From an uncultured Muribaculaceae bacterium (GTDB taxonomy: Bacteria > Bacteroidota > Bacteroidia > Bacteroidales > Muribaculaceae), in NCBI GenBank assembly GCA_910576935.1, contig CAJTKG010000009.1, positions 27,405 through 91,404 of the forward strand: a stretch of DNA of 64,000 nt. The letters run 5' to 3'. A program made the translations under genes and the position numbers. The stretch's first letter is position 1, and each line of letters opens with the position of its first letter. A model generated the notes under the pieces. It searched no databases and was not told the origin of the DNA. It saw nothing but the letters and a program-made list of their open reading frames with translations. Of this stretch, positions 17,973-26,621 are shown piece after piece.

Positions 17973-19478
17973 TTATCCACAGTAGAAGAAGCGGCGCACG
18001 AGTTCAAGCATTTTCGTCGGGTCGCTTTTGGCAGCCTCAGCTTCGGCCTCGTCATATGATTTCAGTTTTGCTATCATGCCGTCGATGAGTGCCGGGGCAA
18101 ACACACCTTTGGCCTCGAATATGGCGCGGTCGTCATATAGGCGGTCGGCCGAAGCCTCACACGAGTAGGGAAGCGAATCGAGATCTTTGACGCGCTCGGC
18201 ATTCTTGCTGTCATGGATGTTTACGTCGACATATGTCTTGCGGGCGATTTCGAGCGACTCTTTGTTCTCGAAACCATAGCGGGCGGCGACAGCCAGAGCG
18301 GCTATGAGCAGATAGATGTCAGCCGAGCAGTCGGCCGAACGGATTTCGACAGTCTGTTTGTGCGAAGCGTCAATGTCGATTGACGCCGTGCCCGGATTTA
18401 GCTCGGCACACATATCGCGGTCTGCCGTCCAGCCGAGCGGCACTCTCACGAGAACAGAACGGTTGCGGTCGCCCCAACAGACGTTGGTCGGGGCCTCCTG
18501 ATGGGGCACAAGCCTGAAATAGCTCGTCGGATTGGTGTTGCCGAAAGCTGTGATAGCCGGTGCGAGAGACATCAGGCCGCCTATCATGCGCAGGGCGTCG
18601 GTGCTCAGTTTGCGGTTTTTGTCGAGCATCACGCTATGGCCGTCGGCATCGACGAGCCGCATGTGGATATGCAGTCCCGACCCGGCTTTGCCGACCGTAA
18701 TCTTGGGCGCGAAAGTCACGTCGAGGCCCTCACGCGCGGCGAGGTTTCTGATGACCCACTTGGCGAGCATCAACTGATTGGCAGCCTTGCGGGCATCAAC
18801 GGGGAGAAATTCGATTTCATTCTGTTCATAGACAATGCCGTCAAGAGTGAAATTGCCGACTTCCGAATGACCGTATTTGATATATCCGCCCGTCATGGCG
18901 ATATACTTCATACATTTGACTCTGAAATCATTGAATTTGGCAAAAGGCGCCGATTCGTGGTAGCCGCGCTGATCTGTTGCCGGGAATGTGCCGTCATCGC
19001 TCTTTATTACATAATACTCGAGCTCGCCCATGGCCTCGAACGTCAGACCGGTTTCTTCGGTGAAACGCGTGCACGCTTTTTCGAGCGTATACTCCGGCGA
19101 ACATTCGAGCGGATTGCCGTCTTTGTCGAAGAACCGGCAGAGGAAGCCTACCGTCGGCAATTCGGCAAACGGGTCGACAAATGCCGTCGAGAATATCGGC
19201 AGGGCATAGAGGTCTGAGTTGCCGGCTTCGATAAAGGGAAAGAGCGACGAGCCGTCGACGCGCTCGCCGAGCGTGAGGATTGTGTTGAGATATTCAAGAT
19301 CGTTTATGATGAAATTGAGTGTCTTGAGACGGCCGTCGGCAGCCGGATACATGAAATTGACACATTCGACATTGTTGTCGGTGATATATCTGACGATATC
19401 TTCGCGTGTAAAGGTCTCCGGCATTTTCTTAAGGTATGCCGCGACGGGATTTTTTGTTAAGAGCAGTTTTTTATCCAT
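17973..19478 (-). CDS. glnA: Glutamine synthetase, type I family
   Basis: Glutamine synthetase joins ammonia and glutamate with ATP. The 501-residue protein has an N-terminal beta-grasp domain (about 20-110, VECVNFMYPAADGRLKTLNF) and a catalytic domain with MGELEYYV (metal Glu), EVGNFTLDGIVYEQNEIEF, GSGLHIHM, NPTSYFRLVPHQEAPTNV and IEIRSADCSADIYL-like strand motifs. The usual GSI adenylylation region near the Tyr loop is not obvious, so regulation by adenylylation is doubtful. It is transcribed alone from a consensus promoter that overlaps the divergent flavoprotein promoter and ends at its own terminator. Confidence 0.93.
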   Translation of the reverse strand: MDKKLLLTKNPVAAYLKKMPETFTREDIVRYITDNNVECVNFMYPAADGRLKTLNFIINDLEYLNTILTLGERVDGSSLFPFIEAGNSDLYALPIFSTAFVDPFAELPTVGFLCRFFDKDGNPLECSPEYTLEKACTRFTEETGLTFEAMGELEYYVIKSDDGTFPATDQRGYHESAPFAKFNDFRVKCMKYIAMTGGYIKYGHSEVGNFTLDGIVYEQNEIEFLPVDARKAANQLMLAKWVIRNLAAREGLDVTFAPKITVGKAGSGLHIHMRLVDADGHSVMLDKNRKLSTDALRMIGGLMSLAPAITAFGNTNPTSYFRLVPHQEAPTNVCWGDRNRSVLVRVPLGWTADRDMCAELNPGTASIDIDASHKQTVEIRSADCSADIYLLIAALAVAARYGFENKESLEIARKTYVDVNIHDSKNAERVKDLDSLPYSCEASADRLYDDRAIFEAKGVFAPALIDGMIAKLKSYDEAEAEAAKSDPTKMLELVRRFFYCG

Positions 19479-19509
19479 GGTAATATCTGAGTTTGTCTTG
19501 GTTGTCCTG

Positions 19510-19541
19510 CAAATGTAGTTAATCGTATTATAAGTTGCAAA
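19510..19541 (-). promoter_or_regulatory. Promoter of glnA
   Basis: The minus strand reads TTTG (19541-19538), 20 bp, then TACATTTG (19517-19510), a full match to the Bacteroidetes consensus. The -7 ends 31 bp before the ATG. Its -33 abuts and shares the TTGCAAA core with the divergent promoter. Confidence 0.85.
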
Positions 19542-19565
19542 TAAGCTTAGGATAGTTTAACTTTG
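19535..19565 (+). promoter_or_regulatory. Promoter of the iron-sulfur flavoprotein gene
   Basis: The plus strand reads TTG (19535-19537), 20 bp, then TAACTTTG (19558-19565), 26 bp before the ATG at 19592. It is back to back with the glnA promoter. Confidence 0.85.
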
Positions 19566-19591
19566 CTGTAGATTGATTAAAGTTTACCATA

Positions 19592-20209
19592 ATGAAAGTA
19601 TTACTCATAAACGGTAGTCCGCATCGCGACGGCAATACTTCGATCGCTCTTGCCGAGGTTGCCTGCGCTCTTGAAAACGAGGGCATTGAAACCGAAACTG
19701 TTTGGATAGGCACTAAGCCCGTACAGGGCTGTGTCGCCTGTTATAAATGTACCGAGCTGGGTCGCTGTGTATTCCACGATGACATCTACGAACAACTTCA
19801 CGTTGCAGTGGCAGAATGTGACGGTCTGATCGTCGGTTCTCCGACATATTATGCCGGTCCCGCCGGGTCGCTCTGTGCCGTGCTCGACCGTCTATTCTAT
19901 TCATCGGCCCCGTTGCTCAGAGGAAAACCGGCCGCTGCTGTCGTCGTATGCCGCCGCGGAGGTGCGAGCGCCAATTTCGATCGTCTCAACAAATATTTCT
20001 CGATAATGAGCATGCCTGTCGTGACATCTCAGTATTGGAACAGTGTCCACGGCCGCAACATCGGCGAGGCGCGCGAGGATGGCGAAGGCCTTCAGACCAT
20101 GCGCCTGCTTGGTCGTAACATGGCGTGGCTGCTAAAATCCATCAACAATCCGTCATCACCGGCTCTCCCTGATCCGGAGCCGCGAATAGCAACAAATTTC
20201 ATCAGATGA
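19592..20209 (+). CDS. Iron-sulfur flavoprotein, NADPH-dependent FMN reductase family
   Basis: The 205-residue flavodoxin-fold protein begins with the FMN phosphate loop NGSPHRDGNTSIA (7-19). The four Cys at 47, 50, 53 and 59 (C-x2-C-x2-C-x5-C) form the compact motif that binds a 4Fe-4S cluster in archaeal and anaerobe iron-sulfur flavoproteins. SPTYYAGPAGSLCAVLDR near 90 is the second flavin loop. Such proteins shuttle electrons and can detoxify O2 or peroxide; the partner here is unknown. It is separated by one base from the dehydrogenase gene downstream, so they are translationally coupled. Confidence 0.87.
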   Translation: MKVLLINGSPHRDGNTSIALAEVACALENEGIETETVWIGTKPVQGCVACYKCTELGRCVFHDDIYEQLHVAVAECDGLIVGSPTYYAGPAGSLCAVLDRLFYSSAPLLRGKPAAAVVVCRRGGASANFDRLNKYFSIMSMPVVTSQYWNSVHGRNIGEAREDGEGLQTMRLLGRNMAWLLKSINNPSSPALPDPEPRIATNFIR

Positions 20210-20210
20210 C

Positions 20211-21173
20211 ATGGAAAAACCTAAGATTGTAATACTCGACGGCTACGTCGCCAACAGTGGCGATCTTTCGTGGCACGATGTCGCCTCGCAGGGCGAGCTG
20301 ACAGTCTATGACCGAACTACGGCCGACGAGGTCGTGGCCCGATGTGCCGGTGCAACAGCCGTGTTTACAAATAAGGTCATAATCGATGCCGCCACAATAG
20401 TGGCGCTCCCCGCCTTGAAATTTATCGGCGTGCTTGCCACCGGCTACAACAACGTCGACATCGAGGCCGCGCGTCGTGCCGGCGTCATCGTCAGTAATGT
20501 GCCGGCCTACAGTACTATGTCTGTCGCCCAGCTCGTTTTTGCAATGCTGCTGACGATATGTAACCGGGTCGGCGACTACTCGGCGAGTATAGCCGCAGGT
20601 TGTTGGGCGTCGTGTGACGATTTCAGCTACCGTCTCGGTCCTATCGAGGAACTCGACGGCAAGACAATGGCAGTTTATGGCCTCGGCAATATCGGCAAAC
20701 GTGTCGCAGCCATAGCCGACGCATTCGGTATGCATGTCATCAGCTGTACATCGCAATCGCCCGAGACTCTCCCGCCATATATCGAGAAAGTATCGCGCGA
20801 TGAAATGTTTCGTCGCGCCGATGTGCTGTCGCTCAATGCTCCTTTGACTTCCGACAACCGTCACTTTGTCAACGACGCCACCATCGCTCTGATGAAGCCG
20901 ACAGCAATTATAATAAACACCGCCCGAGGCCCGCTTGTCGACGAAGACGCTCTTGCCGAAGCTCTTGTTTCAGGCAAGATAGCCTTTGCGGCAGTCGATG
21001 TGCTCGCTGTTGAGCCGCCGCGTCATGGATCACCGCTTATAGGTCTTGACAACTGCATCGTGACACCGCATATCGCCTGGCAATCGACCGACGCGCGTCG
21101 CCGCCTGCTTGACGTGTCAGCTGCAAATCTCCGTGCTTTTTTTGCGGGCACACCTCAGAACGTTGTAAATTGA
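20211..21173 (+). CDS. D-2-hydroxyacid dehydrogenase (glycerate dehydrogenase-like)
   Basis: The 320-residue protein belongs to the NAD-dependent D-isomer 2-hydroxyacid dehydrogenases. The Rossmann motif GLGNIG is at 157-162, and the catalytic Arg239 (NTARGPLVDEDAL), Glu268 (VEPPRHGSPL) and His287 (TPHIAW) are present. Overall it resembles glycerate dehydrogenase/hydroxypyruvate reductase (HprA) more than lactate dehydrogenase or SerA, since no ACT domain is fused. The exact 2-oxoacid is not certain. It is coupled to the upstream flavoprotein. Confidence 0.88.
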   Translation: MEKPKIVILDGYVANSGDLSWHDVASQGELTVYDRTTADEVVARCAGATAVFTNKVIIDAATIVALPALKFIGVLATGYNNVDIEAARRAGVIVSNVPAYSTMSVAQLVFAMLLTICNRVGDYSASIAAGCWASCDDFSYRLGPIEELDGKTMAVYGLGNIGKRVAAIADAFGMHVISCTSQSPETLPPYIEKVSRDEMFRRADVLSLNAPLTSDNRHFVNDATIALMKPTAIIINTARGPLVDEDALAEALVSGKIAFAAVDVLAVEPPRHGSPLIGLDNCIVTPHIAWQSTDARRRLLDVSAANLRAFFAGTPQNVVN

Positions 21174-21199
21174 AGATTGCAGATTATTTCGTAAATTTG
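21170..21199 (+). promoter_or_regulatory. Promoter of mutS2
   Basis: TTG (21170-21172, overlapping the stop codon of the dehydrogenase), 19 bp, then TAAATTTG (21192-21199), 11 bp before the mutS2 ATG at 21211. This is a near-perfect consensus with a short leader. Confidence 0.72.
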
Positions 21200-21210
21200 C
21201 AGTCTGAATT

Positions 21211-23658
21211 ATGATATATCCCGCAACGATTGAAACAAAAATAGGCTTCGACAGTGTCCGCGCGAATATTGCCGCACGCTGTCAGTCGCCGCTTGGTGTG
21301 GCCGAATGTGAGGCCATGGCCTTTTCGTCAGACTATAAGACTGTGATTGGCCGTCTTGGAGAGACATCAGAAATGTTGACCATACTTGTCGGCGACGAAG
21401 CTTTTCCCGATGATAATATAAATGACATGACCGCCGCGATAGCCGGCGCTCGCGTCGAAGGCTCTTTCATGTCTCCCGCCGACCTGCTCAGGGTGCGTCT
21501 CTCGCTGGCAACGATGGCAGCTATTGCGAAATTTTTTGTGTCACATCGCGATGACGCCGGAGCGACACCATATCCCCATCTCGATGCCGTCGCCGAAGGC
21601 TTACAGGTTTTCCCGTCGCTCATGACAGCCATCGATAGAGTCATTGATCGATGGGGAGATGTCAAAGACAACGCCTCGCCGGCTCTGGCCGAGATAAGAG
21701 GCCGGATAGCGTCAATGGGTGGCACAGTCGGTATGCTTATGAGGCGCATTATCTCGCGAGCAGTAAAAGACGGGCTTGTCGATGCCGACGTTACCCCTTC
21801 TGTGCGCGACGGACGTCTCGTCATTCCCGTCTCGCCGATGAACAAACGCCGCATTCCCGGCATTGTCCACGACGAATCGGCCTCAGGCAAGACTGTTTTT
21901 ATCGAACCTTCAGAGGTTGTGGAGGCAAACAACAAAATTCGAAGCCTGCAACTTGACGAGCGGCGCGAGGAGACTCGCATTCTTATCGCACTTACAGACT
22001 TGATACGTCCTTACGTCGACGAACTGCTTGCTTCATACCGCGTGCTCGGTCTTTTTGATTTCATAGTTGCCAAGGCGCGCTATGCTCTCAGTGTCGGTGC
22101 GGCAATGCCGGCCGTTGAGCCCGGTCCTGCGATAGAGTGGTGGCGCGGGCGTCATCCCGTCCTTGAGGAATCGCTAAAACGTCAAGACAAGAAAGTCGTG
22201 CCTCTCGACATCGAACTTGACGTTGACCGTAGGCTTCTCGTCGTCTCCGGTCCCAATGCGGGCGGCAAGTCTGTAACACTCAAAACTGTCGCCATCATAC
22301 AATATATGGCGCAATGCGGTGTGCTGCCGACTCTTGAAGCCAATTCACGCATGGGTCTGTTCGAGAGTGTTTTCATAGACATAGGCGACGATCAGTCGAT
22401 AGAAGATGATCTCAGTACATACTCGTCGCATCTGCGCAATATGAAATTCTTCTATCAGCGCGGCAACGGCGACACTCTTATATTGATTGACGAATTCGGA
22501 GCCGGCACAGAACCTCAGATAGGCGGCGCTATAGCCCAAGCATTGCTGAAACAATTCAACGCCAAAGGCATGTGGGGTGTCATAACCACACACTTCCGAA
22601 ATCTAAAGCAGTTTGCCGATGATACTCCGGGTCTGGTAAACGGTTCGATGCTCTATGACCGTCATCTGATGAAGCCGCTCTTCCGGCTCTCGGTCGGCAA
22701 TCCAGGCAGCTCGTTTGCAGTTGAGATAGCCCGTAAAACAGGTCTGCCCGAAGAGATAATCGCCGATGCCGAATCAATTGTAGGCAGCGATTATATCAAC
22801 TCTGACAAATATCTGCTCGACATCAACCGCGATAAACGTTATTGGGAAAACAAGCGTCTCGCCATCAGGCAGAAAGAGAAGAAACTCGAGCAGCTGATCG
22901 AGAAATACGAAACCGATGCCGAAACGCTGCGCACCAGCCGTCGTGAAATCTTGAATGAGGCAAAAGAAGAAGCCAAACGCATTATCGACGGCAGTAATGC
23001 CGCTATCGAGCGCACAATCCACGAAATCAAGCGCGCACAGGCCGACAAGGAGAAGACCCGTGAGGCTCGTCAGCAACTTGTCGAGAACCGGCGCTCACTC
23101 GAGACCGAAGATCATGAGTCGTCATTACGGACAATCACCGAACGCCGTAAAAAGAAAAAGACTCCTTCTGCGGCTGTACCCAAGCCTGCCGAGACAATCA
23201 CGGTCGGCACCAACGTCATCCTTGACGGTGGAAACACCGTAGGCACAGTCGAGTCGGTCAGCGCCAAAGAGGCGACGGTCATATTCGGTAATATCAAGAC
23301 CACGGTAAAGCTAAATCGTCTGATACCGACCATGCGTCGGGCCGACAACAATGTGGCCCGTGCCGCATCTTTCATAAGTGTCGCTTCAAATGCGGCCGAG
23401 CGTGAGCGTCAGCTCAATTTCAGACAGGAGATAGATCTTCGCGGTCAAAGAGTCGACGAAGCTTTGCAAAATGTGACTTATTTTATCGACGACGCCATAA
23501 GATTCGGAAGCTCGCGTGTCAGGATACTCCACGGCACCGGCACCGGTGCATTACGTCAGTATATACGCAACTATCTTGCGACCGTGCAGGGCATCAAGGG
23601 CTTCCATGACGAAGATGTGCGTCTCGGTGGTGCCGGCATTACCGTTGTCGAACTATAG
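21211..23658 (+). CDS. mutS2: Endonuclease MutS2
   Basis: MutS2 suppresses homologous recombination and rescues collided ribosomes. The 815-residue protein lacks the mismatch-recognition domains of MutS. It has the core/clamp helices, an ABC-type ATPase domain with Walker A GPNAGGKS at about 347 and DEFGAGTEP, a long charged coiled coil (about 530-650), a KOW-like segment near 670, and a C-terminal Smr nuclease domain (about 740-815) with DLRGQRVDEAL and HGTGTGALR. All expected parts are present and the length is normal. It converges on a solute-binding-protein gene 12 bp away. Confidence 0.97.
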   Translation: MIYPATIETKIGFDSVRANIAARCQSPLGVAECEAMAFSSDYKTVIGRLGETSEMLTILVGDEAFPDDNINDMTAAIAGARVEGSFMSPADLLRVRLSLATMAAIAKFFVSHRDDAGATPYPHLDAVAEGLQVFPSLMTAIDRVIDRWGDVKDNASPALAEIRGRIASMGGTVGMLMRRIISRAVKDGLVDADVTPSVRDGRLVIPVSPMNKRRIPGIVHDESASGKTVFIEPSEVVEANNKIRSLQLDERREETRILIALTDLIRPYVDELLASYRVLGLFDFIVAKARYALSVGAAMPAVEPGPAIEWWRGRHPVLEESLKRQDKKVVPLDIELDVDRRLLVVSGPNAGGKSVTLKTVAIIQYMAQCGVLPTLEANSRMGLFESVFIDIGDDQSIEDDLSTYSSHLRNMKFFYQRGNGDTLILIDEFGAGTEPQIGGAIAQALLKQFNAKGMWGVITTHFRNLKQFADDTPGLVNGSMLYDRHLMKPLFRLSVGNPGSSFAVEIARKTGLPEEIIADAESIVGSDYINSDKYLLDINRDKRYWENKRLAIRQKEKKLEQLIEKYETDAETLRTSRREILNEAKEEAKRIIDGSNAAIERTIHEIKRAQADKEKTREARQQLVENRRSLETEDHESSLRTITERRKKKKTPSAAVPKPAETITVGTNVILDGGNTVGTVESVSAKEATVIFGNIKTTVKLNRLIPTMRRADNNVARAASFISVASNAAERERQLNFRQEIDLRGQRVDEALQNVTYFIDDAIRFGSSRVRILHGTGTGALRQYIRNYLATVQGIKGFHDEDVRLGGAGITVVEL

Positions 23659-23670
23659 TCTGACCTACGT

Positions 23671-24504
23671 TTATTTGAGATACTTGTCAGCCAGTCGGCA
23701 GTATTCGGGCGTCTGTTTGAATTCGGCTATCCATACATTGAGCGAGTCGCGCAGGGCTGCCTTGTCTTTATTCAGCATCCATGGCTGGAATTGGCTTAGT
23801 GAAATTGGTGTGGATATGTCTATGTTCGGATATTGCTCGGCAAGACGTCGGGCAACGGCTTCGTTTACGACAGCCTGCTTGATTTCACCCGTGGCTGTCA
23901 GTATTACAAGATGCTCTGATGTGAGGCTGGGTTTACTCTCGACATATATTGTGTCGCCCATCTCGTGCGACAGATTGCGCAGCCGTGAGCCTGTCGGAGA
24001 TGCATCCGCGGCCCAGACAGTATCGCCCAGCAGACGCATCTGGGCCGGTATTCCCGTTGCGGTAGTGTCGCCGGTCGAATCTTTGCGTGTTACAAGCACC
24101 TGTCTGTCGAGATATATGTCGTCGGTCAGCAGAAAAACATCACTGATTTTTTTTGTCGAAGGTACTGATGCTATTACCATGTCGAAGTCTCCTTTATGAA
24201 GCCCGTCGAACGCATATTCGAGCGGAGCGAAAGGCTGAAAGACCACAGGCAGGTTATGGCGGCGCGCTATCGCTTTCATGACTTCATATTCGAAACCTAC
24301 AGCACTATCGCCCGAGAACGTATAGGTCATCGGCGACATTTCGATAGCGATCGCCACAGTGTCGCCCCCCGGTCGGCTATAGACATCGGCGATAGAGCCT
24401 TTATGGCTTATGCTGCAACGTTCGGCAAACCACATCAGCGCCAGAACAATTATCAGCAAGCCTACAAGAACGGGCATTTTTCCTTTTATGGGTTCTGTTT
24501 TCAT
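23671..24504 (-). CDS. Family-3 extracellular solute-binding protein, membrane-anchored
   Basis: The 277-residue protein has a single N-terminal membrane segment (about 11-27, VLVGLLIIVLALMWFA) and then a bilobed binding domain of the SBP_bac_3 type. Visible elements are VGFEYEVMKAIARRHNLP, FDGLHKGDFDMVIASVPST, GSRLRNL and EIKQAVVNEAVARRLAEQYP. The same fold forms the sensor half of MltF lytic transglycosylases, but no lysozyme-like domain follows. No ABC permease or ATPase is adjacent, so a sensor or orphan binding role is as likely as transport. It lies 56 bp downstream of the Porin_10-type gene. Confidence 0.75.
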   Translation of the reverse strand: MKTEPIKGKMPVLVGLLIIVLALMWFAERCSISHKGSIADVYSRPGGDTVAIAIEMSPMTYTFSGDSAVGFEYEVMKAIARRHNLPVVFQPFAPLEYAFDGLHKGDFDMVIASVPSTKKISDVFLLTDDIYLDRQVLVTRKDSTGDTTATGIPAQMRLLGDTVWAADASPTGSRLRNLSHEMGDTIYVESKPSLTSEHLVILTATGEIKQAVVNEAVARRLAEQYPNIDISTPISLSQFQPWMLNKDKAALRDSLNVWIAEFKQTPEYCRLADKYLK

Positions 24505-24560
24505 GTCAGATTGTGCGGTACATCATTGTGCCGTTATATCTATAACAAAATTTCTACCGC

Positions 24561-26528
24561 TTAGTTGGCGAAATCGACCGACACACCGAGCTGTAGACGG
24601 CGTGGATTGAGCGGATAATCAGGCACCGAGAAATAATTGTTGCCGCCGAAAAGTCCTTGGTTGAAGTGCGAGAAGAGCACAAAGAAACGGGCTTTTGACA
24701 GTTTCATGTTGGCATACACGTTCATAAACGGATAATTGCCGACTTTGACTTTGCGCTGTGTGGCGAATGATGCCGTGGCCGGTTGATAGGCGAGTCCGTA
24801 GTAACTCGTATAATAATCACAGTCGACACCGAGTTGCACGTGAAGAGTCGCAACCTTGAAGAGCAGGAAAAGGTTTGAATAGACAGCGAGTTTGGGTAGC
24901 GGTATGACGTTGTCGTTAGACGATGTCTGATATGTGACGCGGTTTCTCCAATTAAGTATGCCCAGTCTGAAATCCTGATTCAGACGGGCCGAAAATATCT
25001 GTATGTTTGAACCGTGTTGAGTTGGGAGATATTTGTCGTTGAAGTAGATGTAGTTCTGTATATTGTCTACATCGACAGACAGCGACGTGCCGCTGAACGG
25101 AAGGTCGAGACGCCCGCCGAAATTGACACGTCTGATCTTGCCGAAATCGTTTTTCCAGATGAAATGGTTCGACAGATAGTTGTTGAGCAGGTATGGCGCT
25201 GTCTCGTTATGGAATCCTCCTTGGGCTGCGATAGTCACCGTGTCGCCTAAGAGTTTGAAACGTGTCGCCAGCGAACCGTTGATTTTGACTTCGCCGACGG
25301 CCTCCCCGATAAGACCGAACTCGGCATTGGCGTTGTAGGTCAGTATCGATCCTTTCTGTTTACTCAGCTGACCGCCGACCCACAGAAGATTTTGTGTGGT
25401 TTTTGGCGCTATTGTGCCTATACCCTCGGGAAACGGTGTTAGACCGTAGTCGGGATTCTCGCGGTCAAGCGTGTCAGGCGTCTGGTTGTAACGTCTTATT
25501 TCATGGGTCACATAGGCGGCGAGACCGAATTTGGCATATTTGTGGAATCCCTCAAGCAGCGACAGACCCAACGTGTTCGACAAAGACCAATAAGTGGTGT
25601 TGTCGCGTGTCTGCCGGTTGTCGAGATAAGTGTTTTCGAAAAACTCGCGTGTCTCTGTCGGTGATTTGTCAATGAAGACGTGCTTGCCGCTTTTATAACG
25701 CAGAGTCCATATGAATGACGACACTGGTATATAAGTGCGCTTAACCGTCGTATCGTTTATCTCCTCTTCGTGCCAATATCCGACTTTATAGCGGCTGTTG
25801 AGCATCAGATCGTCGCCGCTGTAACGTGTATGGGCGTCTGTGAGATTGGTCGGTATCGACTTTGGGTTTATTGAAGAGACACCGCCTTGCAGCTGAGCCG
25901 GATCTTTGATATAAAGAATGTCGGTTATGCCGCCGTTCTCTTTGTTGAGCATGTTGAAGTGGTTGAAGTATCCCTGAAACTCATATCGGTCACCCATATA
26001 TGAGCCCGACGCCCCCCATATCAGATCTTTAGTCGCCTGATAGTTATAGCTGCCTTTCGAGTAGATATAATCGATCATCGCACCTATCTGTGCCTTGGCG
26101 TTGACGTTGCCCGAGAAATTGGCCCTAAGGCGTTCCTGTGAGGTTTCTCGACCGCCCGACGTGTTGAACGACAGCAGTGTCATCGGTATACGCGTGTTGT
26201 AGAAACGATTGGCCTTCTCGTCAGGAAGCCATATAGCGAGCGCATCACCGAGAAAAAAGTCGCTTGTAGGGCGGCGTTCGCTGAATATCATATTAATGCC
26301 TTCGGCACCGAGAGCACCTGTCGTAGCCCATGCATCACTCATCTCTGACGGTATCGATTGCTTATAGTAGTTATATAGCAGAGTGTCGATCGTCGATGAA
26401 TCTCTAAGACCGAGCGGTTGTTGCACGGTCCATGCGTATGACGGCGCGATTGTCGCCTTTTTTTTACTCTGTGAGAAAGCAGGCAACAATATCGCTGCCG
26501 TTGACAATATCAAAAACAGTTTTTTCAT
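24561..26528 (-). CDS. Putative porin, Porin_10 type
   Basis: The 655-residue protein begins MKKLFLILS with a signal peptide ending near AFSQ. The body is a long series of aromatic amphipathic strands, for example YKVGYWHEEEIN, NTLGLSLLEGFHKYAKFGLAAYV and RLDLPFSGTSLSVDVDNI, ending in LQLGVSVDFAN. This matches the large Bacteroidetes putative porin family (PF14121 as remembered). The substrate is unknown. The ATG at 26528 is chosen because a consensus promoter overlaps the longer reading frame to 26594. That promoter leaves a leader of only a few bases. Confidence 0.8.
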   Translation of the reverse strand: MKKLFLILSTAAILLPAFSQSKKKATIAPSYAWTVQQPLGLRDSSTIDTLLYNYYKQSIPSEMSDAWATTGALGAEGINMIFSERRPTSDFFLGDALAIWLPDEKANRFYNTRIPMTLLSFNTSGGRETSQERLRANFSGNVNAKAQIGAMIDYIYSKGSYNYQATKDLIWGASGSYMGDRYEFQGYFNHFNMLNKENGGITDILYIKDPAQLQGGVSSINPKSIPTNLTDAHTRYSGDDLMLNSRYKVGYWHEEEINDTTVKRTYIPVSSFIWTLRYKSGKHVFIDKSPTETREFFENTYLDNRQTRDNTTYWSLSNTLGLSLLEGFHKYAKFGLAAYVTHEIRRYNQTPDTLDRENPDYGLTPFPEGIGTIAPKTTQNLLWVGGQLSKQKGSILTYNANAEFGLIGEAVGEVKINGSLATRFKLLGDTVTIAAQGGFHNETAPYLLNNYLSNHFIWKNDFGKIRRVNFGGRLDLPFSGTSLSVDVDNIQNYIYFNDKYLPTQHGSNIQIFSARLNQDFRLGILNWRNRVTYQTSSNDNVIPLPKLAVYSNLFLLFKVATLHVQLGVDCDYYTSYYGLAYQPATASFATQRKVKVGNYPFMNVYANMKLSKARFFVLFSHFNQGLFGGNNYFSVPDYPLNPRRLQLGVSVDFAN

Positions 26529-26537
26529 ATACTGCCG

Positions 26538-26570
26538 CAAAGATACGAATAAGTCGAATACAAAGCCAAA
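26538..26570 (-). promoter_or_regulatory. Promoter of the Porin_10 gene
   Basis: The minus strand reads TTTG, 21 bp, then TATCTTTG, with the -7 ending 9 bp before the ATG. The -33 falls in a palindrome, CCAAACTTGTTTGG (26566-26579), which could be an operator. Confidence 0.7.
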
Positions 26571-26621
26571 CTTGTTTGGGCTTTGTTGTGGCAAAAGTAT
26601 CTAAGACAACGTCAATGGCGA

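Noticed and set aside
18501..19217. Plus-strand reading frame of 238 codons opposite glnA
   Set aside because: Shadow of the glnA coding strand; the sense protein is a complete glutamine synthetase.
20202..20864. Minus-strand reading frame of 220 codons in the dehydrogenase gene
   Set aside because: Antisense to a complete Rossmann dehydrogenase with its catalytic residues.
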